A stretch of DNA of 39,781 bases from the NCBI GenBank assembly GCA_003133205.1, contig PKWK01000209.1:1-39781 (forward strand), in the 5' to 3' direction. The position numbers were made by a program, and so were the translations under genes. Source of the stretch: Granulicella sp. (GTDB taxonomy: Bacteria > Acidobacteriota > Terriglobia > Terriglobales > Acidobacteriaceae). Below the pieces are notes generated by a model. That model searched no databases. It had not been told where the DNA came from and worked only from the letters and a program-made list of their open reading frames with translations. This document shows positions 18,682 through 26,515 of this stretch, piece by piece (position 1 is the first letter of the stretch; each line of letters opens with the position of its first letter).

Positions 18682-20310
18682 GTGTGGGCGGTCAGGATCG
18701 GGTGGGCTAGGTTGTTGGCGACATCTACTCCTGTGCTCAAGAGTTTTGGCGTCGTTATTCTCCCGCTATATCTGATTGTGACTGTTCTGATTGGCTGGCT
18801 TTCCAGGCGCCGCCTTTCAGGTGCGAACGACTTCCTGAACGCTAGCCGCTCGTTACCCCTCTGGGTCGTCGCCGCAGCGTTTCTCGCAGCCAACTGTGGA
18901 GCACTCGAGATCGTCGGGCTTAGCGCCATGGCCGCTCAGTATGGAGTTCAAGCCTTTCATTTTTATTGGATCGGCGCGATTCCCGGAATGGTGTTTCTAG
19001 CTGGTTTCATGATTCCGGTCTACATGCGGAGCGGGGTACAGAGCCTGCCTGAGTATTTGGAACGACGCTTTGATGCTCGGGTGCGCCTGATCAATTCATG
19101 GCTGATTCTCGCTACTTGTACTGCACTTTCTGGTATTGGGCTCTATGCGGTGGCCGAGGTTCTTCATGTCGTATTCGGTTGGAAATTCACCGACGGAGCG
19201 TTTCTCGCAGCAGGCATCGTGATGATCTATGTGATCCTTGGGGGGCTTCGCGCAACCATCTATAACGAGGTGTTTCAGCTCTTCATCATTGTTTTGGGGC
19301 TTTTTCCACTGCTGTATCGCACCAGTGCGGGGGCGCTGGGTTTTTCAACATACCTTACCGGGTCACGTGGACACCTCTGGTTGCATCTTCCCCTTGTGTC
19401 TCCCGCCGCGAGCCTGGATCGTTTTGGTGTGGTTGCCGGCCTGGGGTTCGTTCTCAGCTTCAGTTACTGGTGCACGGATTTCGTTCTGATTCAGAGGGCT
19501 CTCACAACCAAGACGATTGCGGCGGGGCGACTCGTTCCATTGCTGGCTGGATTCGGGAAACTCGGTTTCTCTCTCCTTGTGATCGTTCCTTCGCTGGGTG
19601 CGGCTGCATTCCTCGGTCATCGAATGCCGACTTCGTTCGACCAGACTTTACCGACTCTCATGGCTGCTGCCTATGGTCCGGTGTTGCTTGGCCTTGGCAT
19701 GACGGCCGTGTTGGCGAGCCTGATGTCGGGATTGGCGGCTAACGTTTCCGCCTTCTCGTCGGTATGGACCGAAGAGATTTATCGAAGCAGCATTCGAGTC
19801 GGAGCCACTGAGTCCCACTATATTCGCGTCGGGCGGATATCGATGATCGTAGCCGTTGCACTTAGCATTGCGACCTCCTATCTGGCCTTTAATTTCCGGG
19901 ACTTAATGGAGTATGTACAGCTAATTTTTTCGCTCCTTGGCGCGCCTTTCTTCGCCATCTTCCTGATGGGCATCTTTACGCGAAGAGCAACTTCGCGGGG
20001 CGCCATCGCAGGCCTGGTCAGCGGCGTGACCGTGGCGTTCGTGCATCATGGGCTGGTGGCCGCTGGATTGCGGGTCTACGGTTCCTTGATGAGTGCAAAC
20101 TTCTACATTGCGATATATGCGTTTCTTACAGCTCTCATTGTGGGCTTGCTCTTCAGCAGACAGGCGGAGCGCAAGAACGACTCGGAGCTTGAAGGGCTCG
20201 TTTATGTGTATGGGCAAAACAACGAATCGACTCGGGCATCGGTCACCTGGTGGTTTCTCGCATGCTTGCTGCTGGCCTCATGTGCCACATTGAATTATCT
20301 ATGGCGCTAG
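18682..20310 (+). CDS. Sodium:solute symporter (SSS family)
   Basis: About 540 residues with roughly 13-14 hydrophobic helices, the size and pattern of SSS (TC 2.A.21) transporters, which couple sugar or other solute uptake to sodium. Conserved features are RRLSGANDFLNASRSLPLWVVAAAFLAANCGALE in helices 1-2 (seen in two parts), YLERRFDARVR, and GGLRATIYNEVFQ in the middle. The start is uncertain: GTG 18682 is the first in frame, and TTG 18712 or 18715 are possible. The 3' end overlaps the convergent lacI-type gene by 68 bp. A galactoside substrate is inferred from the neighbouring GH35 enzyme and regulator. No site like the LacI operators described below was seen upstream. Confidence 0.88.
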   Translation: MWAVRIGWARLLATSTPVLKSFGVVILPLYLIVTVLIGWLSRRRLSGANDFLNASRSLPLWVVAAAFLAANCGALEIVGLSAMAAQYGVQAFHFYWIGAIPGMVFLAGFMIPVYMRSGVQSLPEYLERRFDARVRLINSWLILATCTALSGIGLYAVAEVLHVVFGWKFTDGAFLAAGIVMIYVILGGLRATIYNEVFQLFIIVLGLFPLLYRTSAGALGFSTYLTGSRGHLWLHLPLVSPAASLDRFGVVAGLGFVLSFSYWCTDFVLIQRALTTKTIAAGRLVPLLAGFGKLGFSLLVIVPSLGAAAFLGHRMPTSFDQTLPTLMAAAYGPVLLGLGMTAVLASLMSGLAANVSAFSSVWTEEIYRSSIRVGATESHYIRVGRISMIVAVALSIATSYLAFNFRDLMEYVQLIFSLLGAPFFAIFLMGIFTRRATSRGAIAGLVSGVTVAFVHHGLVAAGLRVYGSLMSANFYIAIYAFLTALIVGLLFSRQAERKNDSELEGLVYVYGQNNESTRASVTWWFLACLLLASCATLNYLWR

Positions 20311-21346
20311 CCGCGGTCTGCGCGGTGGGCGGCGCCGTCGATTCGCGAATGACGAGCGAGCCGCTAATGGACAGGAGCAAGCCGCGCTTATTGACGTTCG
20401 CTTTCGTATGATCGAGCGCTTTGATACAAGCCTGGGCCATCTCTTCTTTAGAGATGTGGATAGTCGTCAACGATGGGATGATGGCACTACTCAACATGAT
20501 GTCATCAAAGCCGACGACGGACATCTGTGACGGAACGCTGATGCCTGTCGCATGTAACGCGCGTAGCACGCCAATAGCCGTAAGATCGTTTGCCGTCATG
20601 ACGGCGGTCGGGCGGACCGGCGCTTTGAGCAGAGACCTCATCGCCGCCTCGCCGCCTCCGACTCGGTAATCTCCGTGGCGGATGAACTTCGGTTTATACG
20701 TCAAGCCGGCGTGGCGTAATGCTTGCTGAAAGGCTTCGAGCCGAATCTGGGATGTTCGGAGCCCTTCCGTGCCGCCGATGAAGCCGATCTGGCTGTGGCC
20801 CAGATCGCGAAGATGCAGGACCGCTTTTCGGAACCCGCCTTCGAAATCAATCGCTACGTCTCCTGCTCCCTTTTCTGCCTGGCGACGGTCCACTGTGACG
20901 ATGGGAATTCTGTGATGGAACAGTGGCTCGATGGCCCGAGTGTCGAATTCGGAAGCCATCAGGACGACGCCATCCACATGGCGCGTCAGCATACGACGCA
21001 CCGAATGGACCAGTTGTTCCTCGCTGGATTGGGTCGTCGCAAGAAGTAGTTCGTGGTCATTCTCGACGAGGATCTCTTCGAAGCGGACTAGAAACTCGGG
21101 AAAAAATGGGTTGGCCAGATCCGGAATGATCAAACCGTAGGTCTTGCTTCGTCCGTGTTTCAACGTTATTGCTATCGGATTTGGGACAAAGTCGAGTTCT
21201 TTAATAACTCGGCGGACTCTTTCCGCCAACTCTTCGCTCACCGCGGGCAACCCATTAATGACGCGCGAGACTGTCGCGGTGGACACCCCGGCTCGTATCG
21301 CAACACTTTTCATATTCAATCTGGCAGGAGCTTTTCGGGTGGGCAT
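20243..21346 (-). CDS. LacI-family transcriptional regulator
   Basis: A 367-residue repressor with the family's usual layout: HTH at residues 12-31 (MKSVAIRAGVSTATVSRVIN), hinge-helix region with the VPNPIA motif near 54, and a periplasmic-binding-like sugar-sensing domain (YGLIIPDLANPFFPEFL, VVGFDDIMLSSAIIPSLTTI). The start is the ATG at 21346, preceded by GAGAAAGAAAG; an ATG twelve codons in also precedes the HTH. Family members bind palindromic operators with a central CG and are released by sugars. Three such sites occur upstream of the GH35 gene and the TonB receptor remnant. The C-terminal 23 codons overlap the symporter gene on the opposite strand. Confidence 0.93.
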   Translation of the reverse strand: MPTRKAPARLNMKSVAIRAGVSTATVSRVINGLPAVSEELAERVRRVIKELDFVPNPIAITLKHGRSKTYGLIIPDLANPFFPEFLVRFEEILVENDHELLLATTQSSEEQLVHSVRRMLTRHVDGVVLMASEFDTRAIEPLFHHRIPIVTVDRRQAEKGAGDVAIDFEGGFRKAVLHLRDLGHSQIGFIGGTEGLRTSQIRLEAFQQALRHAGLTYKPKFIRHGDYRVGGGEAAMRSLLKAPVRPTAVMTANDLTAIGVLRALHATGISVPSQMSVVGFDDIMLSSAIIPSLTTIHISKEEMAQACIKALDHTKANVNKRGLLLSISGSLVIRESTAPPTAQTAASAIDNSMWHMRPAASMRETTR

Positions 21347-21381
21347 CTTTCTTTCTCATCTCATTCAAAACGGTCAGTCAT

Positions 21382-21411
21382 TTGACACTGGAATGACACA
21401 AAAGCTAGTAT
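21382..21411 (+). promoter_or_regulatory. Promoter upstream of the GH35 gene
   Basis: TTGACA (21382-21387) and TAGTAT (21406-21411) are 18 bp apart, the same layout as the promoter before the TonB receptor remnant at 24623. It lies between lacI and the GH35 gene, with a LacI-type operator just downstream. The resulting leader would be about 200 nt. Confidence 0.5.
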
Positions 21412-21419
21412 ACCCCTGA

Positions 21420-21433
21420 TGATTACGTATACA
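21420..21433. promoter_or_regulatory. LacI-type operator, site 1
   Basis: TGATTAC-GTATACA: one perfect half of the palindrome TGTATAC-GTATACA with the central CG typical of LacI-family operators. Thirteen bases (21421-21433) are the exact reverse complement of 24679-24691. It sits just downstream of the -10 element at 21406, between lacI and its presumed target. Confidence 0.6.
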
Positions 21434-21616
21434 GAAGGTAATTGTGAGCGACTGAGCTCGCGCCACCGGGGATTGCCTTCAGGACGAATGCCGCTTTAGC
21501 AGTTTGTGTTCCTTTCGGATGGCCAATCTTGCCTGCCAATCGTAATGGCGTACATTCCTGACTGATCTTTCGCAGAATGAATTTTTCCAATCGATTCCAA
21601 TGAGGCATAACTGCTG

Positions 21617-23500
21617 ATGTCATTTCGCACTTCACTGATTACTTTGCGCTCAGTCCTCTGTGGGACTGCTCTACTTGTTGTCGCGGTCGCTGTTGCTCAA
21701 GCAACTCCATCTCCCGTTGCGGAGGGCGGCACAAGCGTTAAGGCCGCACATTCGTTCGTTGTTTCCGGTAACCAGTTTCTCTTCGATGGCAAGCCGTACC
21801 AGGTAATCTCAGGAGAAATGCACTACACGCGCATCCCTCGCGCCTATTGGCGAGATCGATTTCGCAAAGCGCGAGCGATGGGCCTGAATACCATCACGAC
21901 TTATGCCTTCTGGAATGCGCATGAGCCGCGTCCGGGCATCTACGATTTCACGGGACAGAACGACATTGCTGAGTACATCCGCGAGGCGCAGGAGGAGGGG
22001 CTCAATATTATCCTGCGGCCGGGGCCGTATGTGTGCGCCGAGTGGGAGCTTGGCGGCTATCCCTCCTGGCTCTTGAAGGATCGCAGCCTTGTCCTGCGCA
22101 GCGATGACCCGAAGTACATCGCAGCGATGCAAGCCTGGTTTATGCGACTCGGCAAGGAAATTGCGCCGCTTCTGATCCAGAACGGCGGTCCCGTCATAGC
22201 AGTTCAGGTAGAGAACGAGTATGGATCGTTTGGTGACGACCACGCATACATGGAGACGGTCAAGTCCACCTTACAAAAGAGCGGCATGGCGCCTGATGTG
22301 CTTTATACGGCTGATCCGCCATCCGGTCTCGCGAACGGGACACTGCCTGACTTGCCCGCGGTCATCAACTTCGGAACAGGGGATGCGGAGAGGAGTTTCG
22401 CCAAGTTGGAGTCGCTGCGGCCGGATGGGCCGCGCATGAGCGGTGAATACTGGGCCGGTTGGTTCGATCATTGGGGGGACAAGCATCATGTAACCAATGG
22501 GGCGCGCGAGGCGGCCGAGTTCGAATGGATGTTGAAGCACGGCTATTCTGTCAGCCTGTACATGTTTGACGGCGGCACCAGTTTCGGATGGATGAACGGA
22601 GCCAATAGTGACGGCATGAACTTCCAGCCAGACACTACAGGCTACGACTATGACGCACCGATTAATGAACAGGGCGAGCCAACGCCGAAGTTTTTCGCTC
22701 TCCGGGATGCTATTGCGCGAACCACGGGAAAGTCATTGCCGCCACTCCCCGCGGCAACACCACGTCGCGTTTACCCTATCTCGCCCCGTATGGAGACTGC
22801 TTCCTTGTGGCGAAATCTGCCAAAGCCTGCCGATTCCAAAGTTCTACTGACCATGGAAGACCTCGGCCAATCCTACGGCTACATCCTCTATCGCACAGGC
22901 CTGGATGAAGGAGATGGGGGCGAACTCGTGCTCGACGGCCTCCACGATTATGCCCAGGTGTATGTAGACCAAAAGCTGGTAGGGACCCTGGACCGGAGGC
23001 TCGGTACTTCGCGTCTTGCTCTGCCGATCTTGAAGGCAGCGGGCACATTGGACATCCTGGTGGAGAATAGCGGACGGGTCAACTATACGAAAGTCATCCG
23101 CAGTGAGCGGAAGGGAATTACGGGGGCAGTGACAGTCGGTGCAAAGATACCCAAGCAGTGGGAGATCTATTCGCTGCCAATGGACGATCTAGCCAAGCTT
23201 CGATTTCTGCCCGCGCCGTGTGAAGGCCTATGCTTCTATCGTGCAGATATGGATGTTCCCGTAGCCGCGGATACCTATCTCGACACACGTGGCGTACAGA
23301 AAGGCGAGGTCTGGATCAATGAACGGCCGCTCGGCCGATTCTGGTCCATCGGACCCCAATATGCTCTGTATACGCCTGGGCCGTGGCTGCATAAGGGTCG
23401 CAATAGCCTCGTGTTTTTTGATCTGATGGCTACTCCCTCCGATAAGCTCACGAGCGTAACCAAACCCATCTACAAAACGACCACATCGCAGCGTAACTAA
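21617..23500 (+). CDS. Secreted GH35 beta-galactosidase
   Basis: A 627-residue glycoside hydrolase of family 35, which releases terminal beta-linked galactose from oligosaccharides or pectic/xyloglucan side chains. It has a signal peptide (VLCGTALLVVAVAVAQA). The family signature is RPGPYVCAEWELGGYPSWLL. The catalytic acid/base fits Glu201 in VQVENEYGS and the nucleophile Glu277 in SGEYWAGWFDHWGD. The C-terminal 230 residues are the beta-sandwich domains (GEVWINERPLGRFWSIGPQ near the end). The length is close to bacterial GH35 enzymes. The gene is intact and is followed 60 bp later by a GH43 gene start with a strong ribosome-binding site, so the two were probably one operon under the upstream LacI-type operator. 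Confidence 0.93.
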   Translation: MSFRTSLITLRSVLCGTALLVVAVAVAQATPSPVAEGGTSVKAAHSFVVSGNQFLFDGKPYQVISGEMHYTRIPRAYWRDRFRKARAMGLNTITTYAFWNAHEPRPGIYDFTGQNDIAEYIREAQEEGLNIILRPGPYVCAEWELGGYPSWLLKDRSLVLRSDDPKYIAAMQAWFMRLGKEIAPLLIQNGGPVIAVQVENEYGSFGDDHAYMETVKSTLQKSGMAPDVLYTADPPSGLANGTLPDLPAVINFGTGDAERSFAKLESLRPDGPRMSGEYWAGWFDHWGDKHHVTNGAREAAEFEWMLKHGYSVSLYMFDGGTSFGWMNGANSDGMNFQPDTTGYDYDAPINEQGEPTPKFFALRDAIARTTGKSLPPLPAATPRRVYPISPRMETASLWRNLPKPADSKVLLTMEDLGQSYGYILYRTGLDEGDGGELVLDGLHDYAQVYVDQKLVGTLDRRLGTSRLALPILKAAGTLDILVENSGRVNYTKVIRSERKGITGAVTVGAKIPKQWEIYSLPMDDLAKLRFLPAPCEGLCFYRADMDVPVAADTYLDTRGVQKGEVWINERPLGRFWSIGPQYALYTPGPWLHKGRNSLVFFDLMATPSDKLTSVTKPIYKTTTSQRN

Positions 23501-23560
23501 GAAATGGTTTTGCAGCGGGGGACTATTTGCGCAGAACTCCACCCTTGCTGGAGGTTCATT

Positions 23561-24471
23561 ATGAGCATCATTTTTCACCGTTCCATGAGGTTGTTGCCGG
23601 CCGCGCTGTTGACTGCATCGGAGAGTTCAAGACGGCCGGGCCGGGTGGAAACGTGGCAAATGTCGGCATCTCGTGCTACTCATCGAAGGACCTCTATCAT
23701 TGGAAGAACGAGGGTATCGCTCTCAAGGTCTCTCAGGATCCAGCAAGTGAGATTGTTGCGGGCTCCGTCATCGAGCGCCCCAAGGTGCTCTACAACGCGA
23801 AAACAAAAACGTATGTCATGTGGTTTCATCTGGAGCTCAAGGGTCAAGGCTACTCAGCGGCGCGTGCGGGTGTGGCTACCAGTAAGAAAGCCATAGGCCC
23901 GTACACATTTCTCCGCAGCTTTCGCCCTGACGGCGAGATGTCGCGCGACATGACTCTCTATGCCGATAACGATGGTAAGGCGTATCTGATTACCACCTCG
24001 GAGAACAACCAGACACAGCACTTGTCCCAGCTCACGGATGATTATCTCGACACCACCGGACACTTCACGCGAATCTTTGCCCACAAGGCCCTTGAGGGTG
24101 GCGCGATCTTCAAAGCAAATGGCCAGTACTTCTATATTGGCTCACACACAACAGGGTGGGCGCCAAACCCCGCTTACGCTGCCGTGGCGGATTCCCTCGC
24201 TGGCCCCTGGAAGGAACTGGGCAATCCTTGCCGCGGCGACAATGCGGGTCTAACTTTTGGTGCGCAGAGTACGTACGTGCTCCCAGTTGCTGGTAAAACT
24301 GACGCATTTATTTTTATCGCCGACCGCTGGAGTCCTAAGAATGCGATCGATGGCCGCTATATATGGTTGCCGATCGACTTGGCGGGCGATCAATTTACCA
24401 TCACCTGGCGTCCGGAGTGGGGTCTGGATGAGTTTGATTCGACAGGGCATTTGAAGAGTGCGGCCCAATAA
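23561..24471 (+). pseudogene. GH43-family glycoside hydrolase with internal deletion and frameshift
   Basis: The gene starts well: GGAGG lies six bases before ATG 23561, and the frame encodes a signal-peptide-like start (MSIIFHRSMRLLPAALLTAS). At about 23610-23617 that frame stops making sense and a clear GH43 sequence begins in another frame, in the middle of the first blade (IGEFKTAGPGGNVANVG). The rest to 24471 matches the GH43 beta-propeller type: VIERPKVLYNAKTKTYVMWF, GQGYSAARAGVATS, MSRDMTLYADNDGKAYL (pKa-modulating Asp) and LEGGAIFKANGQYFYIG (acid Glu). The missing piece holds the first blade and the region of the catalytic base. The join points to a deletion of unknown size that is not a multiple of three. 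The long open frame in the body starts only at a TTG with no support. Confidence 0.75.
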
Positions 24472-24622
24472 ACGGTTCAATTCTGTGTTGGCGCCTTCAG
24501 AGTCTGTTTGACAAGACCCAACATGCCCCAGCGCCAGCATCGGTGGATATGATTCGCATTGGCTCGAAGCGATGCGGGATCTGACTATGTGACGAGTTCT
24601 TCGTCTGGCAAAGAAGCAAAAC

Positions 24623-24652
24623 TTGACATTGGTCTATTCACCCGCGTAGATT
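24623..24652 (+). promoter_or_regulatory. Promoter upstream of the TonB receptor remnant
   Basis: TTGACA (24623-24628) and TAGATT (24647-24652), 18 bp apart. Two LacI-type operators lie about 20 and 45 bp past the expected start of transcription, suiting repression by blocking elongation or initiation. Confidence 0.5.
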
Positions 24653-24678
24653 TCAACTCGCACCCCGAAAATGTGTGA

Positions 24679-24692
24679 TGTATACGTAATCT
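24679..24692. promoter_or_regulatory. LacI-type operator, site 2
   Basis: TGTATAC-GTAATCT: perfect left half and a degenerate right half of TGTATAC-GTATACA with central CG. Thirteen bases are identical in reverse to the site at 21421-21433. Confidence 0.6.
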
Positions 24693-24699
24693 TCACTGA

Positions 24700-24713
24700 T
24701 GTAACCGTATACA
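24700..24713. promoter_or_regulatory. LacI-type operator, site 3
   Basis: TGTAACC-GTATACA: perfect right half and a left half with two changes, central CG, 21 bp from site 2 (centre to centre), i.e. about two DNA turns, on the same face of the helix. Confidence 0.6.
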
Positions 24714-24742
24714 GGCAAGCTTATAGGGCTTAGGGAGAGTTG

Positions 24743-25564
24743 ATGCGGAAGAAATTAGTTGGATCTTTGGTCGGAGGTTTACTGCTACTTGCGGGAACGT
24801 TGTGCGCATTCGGGCAAGAGACTAGAGCCACACTCGGTGGCAAGGTGACGGACAGGGGCTGTTATCAGGAAGGCGACTGTCGTAGTAACCGCCGACGAGA
24901 CGGGAGTCGTTCAGTCGACGCAGTCAAATGGCGCTGGCGATTGGAAAGTCCAGAACCTTCTTCCTGGTCATTACCGTTTCGCTGTGAGTGCCCGAGGCTT
25001 TAAGACGACTGAGCACTCATCCATCGAGTTGCAGATCAGCGACAGTAAGATCGTGGATACCAGTCTTCAGGTATCCGACCGGAAGAACGGTTCTGCCTAC
25101 AGGCAACTCGCTTGGTGAACTCACAAACGTAGGATCACACACCGGCTACACCGATCCGAATATTGGGCGTCCCTACGTTGACGAAGCCAGCGTTTACATC
25201 CAGCAGCAGATCAAAGATTACCTCATCGAGGTTGGGGGCACCCTGAACATGGCGCACGGCCTCAGCATGGGATACCAACACAACATTCCTAGCGGGGCGG
25301 TATATAACGCGGCCAACCAAGTGACCTTCGACGCAAATGGCCGCCCGGTGGACACGCTTCCCGGTAATGTTCAGATCCCCAATCCGTTCAAGGGTGCACC
25401 CGACGTCACCAGTGGAATACAAAACAACAATACCGTCGGCGCCTATCAACTGCTTCGTCCCGACGATCCGATGACTGGGCTGCTTACTTACACGGCGGGC
25501 ACAGGCAGAACCAACTACTACGCCATGAACTCAAAGATTGAAAGAAGATTTCACGGTGGCTTCA
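24743..25564 (+). pseudogene. TonB-dependent receptor remnant (Oar/SusC type)
   Basis: ATG 24743 has GGAGAG five bases upstream and begins a signal peptide (MRKKLVGSLVGGLLLLAGTL) and the start of a carboxypeptidase-regulatory domain (TRATLGGKVTD). A frameshift at about 24855 follows: the domain continues in another frame (KATVVVTADETGVV, GDWKVQNLLPGHYRFAVSA, GFKTTEHSSIELQISDSKIV). After about 25075 the sequence jumps to barrel sequence from the C-terminal half of such receptors (DEASVYIQQQIKDYLIEVGG, VQIPNPFKG, LLTYTAGTGRTNYYAMNSKI), so plug and most of the barrel are deleted. It stops at about 25564, where it meets the end of an opposite-strand gene. An intact receptor would be over 1,000 residues. 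Its promoter and two operators are still present. Confidence 0.8.
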
Positions 25565-25841
25565 GCAAGCTTGTCGTCTTCAGGGCGTAGTCGAAGAACT
25601 TCTCGACGGTGCCGTCTTCATAGGTCCATTCCGCACGGAGCGTTGTTCTCTTTTCCACCTTTCTCAAGGCAGAAAGAAACGCACGATTCAAGTCTCTTGC
25701 ACTGGCTCCTTCCATCGCGGCTTCGACAACGAACTCGTCGTCTGCCTTTCTGACGGAGCCGGTTGCGGGCAGTTGTTCAAGAGCATGCTGGATAGTGCCT
25801 GCTTCCGAACGCCTGACGATTGCTTTGAGTTTGAGGGTCAT
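25551..25841 (-). CDS. Small conserved-type protein of unknown function
   Basis: 96 residues, not recognised. ATG 25841 is chosen because GGAGGT lies seven bases upstream; a GTG at 25850 is inside this ribosome-binding region. The order of predicted elements (strand LKLKAIVRR, helix EAGTIQHALEQL, strand DEFVVEAAM, helix ARDLNRAFLSALRKV, strand TLRAEWTYED) resembles a small alpha/beta fold. No signal peptide. Its 3' end touches the TonB receptor remnant on the other strand, so the last few residues (after FFDYALKTTS) may not be the original ones. Confidence 0.65.
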   Translation of the reverse strand: MTLKLKAIVRRSEAGTIQHALEQLPATGSVRKADDEFVVEAAMEGASARDLNRAFLSALRKVEKRTTLRAEWTYEDGTVEKFFDYALKTTSLLKPP

Positions 25842-25941
25842 GTGGGTCACCTCCCAGCTCTCAATCTTCTTCCGCTATCTGCACTCTAACCCGAAGCGAT
25901 GGGAGTGCGAATGGCTGGGCTGACAGCGAGAAGCAGCTTCC

Positions 25942-26085
25942 TCCACGAAACGAAGGAAGTATCTGGAGGAGAATGCGGCCGCTGCCGAGATCAAGTTGAC
26001 TCCGGATGAGGTAGCGGAGTTGGAGGACGCTGTTCCTCAGAATGAGAGTGTCGGCGATCGATATGCTGCGGCGAACATGAAGTAG
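25942..26085 (+). pseudogene. Aldo/keto reductase C-terminal fragment
   Basis: About 47 codons ending at TAG 26083-26085. The reading TKRRKYLEENAAAAEIKLT followed by PDEVAELEDAVP and GDRY matches the last helix and tail of aldo/keto reductases, which end in this way. An in-frame TGA lies at 25921 and there is no start codon, so the rest of the gene is gone. Confidence 0.65.
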
Positions 26086-26158
26086 ACTGACCGCTGAGTT
26101 GCGGGCACCTATCGGCAGTCGCCAGTCTGTGTCGTAGTCTTCTAGTTGAGGAGAATCT

Positions 26159-26401
26159 ATGGCGGACGAAGATTTGAGGGCAGAGCTTGAGCGCCTTCGG
26201 GCAGAGAACGAGCAACTGAAGAATAAGGGTGTGCGCGGGCTGAGTCTGAAGGTCAGCGAGAAGGGCGGGTTGTCGCTGTATGGGATGGGTCGGTTTCCGG
26301 TAACGCTTTACAAGGAACAGTGGCGGAAGATCCTTGGGATGGCTGGGGAGATCGAAGAGTTCATCAAAAAGAATGAGAGCCTGCTCAAGACCAAGGAATA
26401 A
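26159..26401 (+). CDS. Small coiled-coil protein of unknown function
   Basis: 80 residues with an excellent ribosome-binding site (GAGGAG, five bases before ATG). The N-terminal 22 residues form a coiled coil (LRAELERLRAENEQLK), followed by a compact domain (SLKVSEKGGLSLYGMGRFPV and TLYKEQWRKILGMAGEI) and a charged tail. I recall similar proteins in Acidobacteriota without an assigned role. The strong heptad pattern suggests a homodimer. It lies 115 bp before pfkA on the same strand. Confidence 0.8.
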   Translation: MADEDLRAELERLRAENEQLKNKGVRGLSLKVSEKGGLSLYGMGRFPVTLYKEQWRKILGMAGEIEEFIKKNESLLKTKE

Positions 26402-26515
26402 AGGAAGTGTTTGACTAATTTGGTCGTGGCGTAAAGGGAGCCTTCAAACCCTCCCTCATGCCATCGGTAACGCGGTCGGCGACAGGCGCGGCGAGCGCCC
26501 AAGAGGAGAGATTGA

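Noticed and set aside
21401..21414. A further GTATAC half-site overlapping the -10 element of the GH35 promoter
   Set aside because: Its other half does not fit and it lacks the central CG, so I did not count it as a fourth operator.
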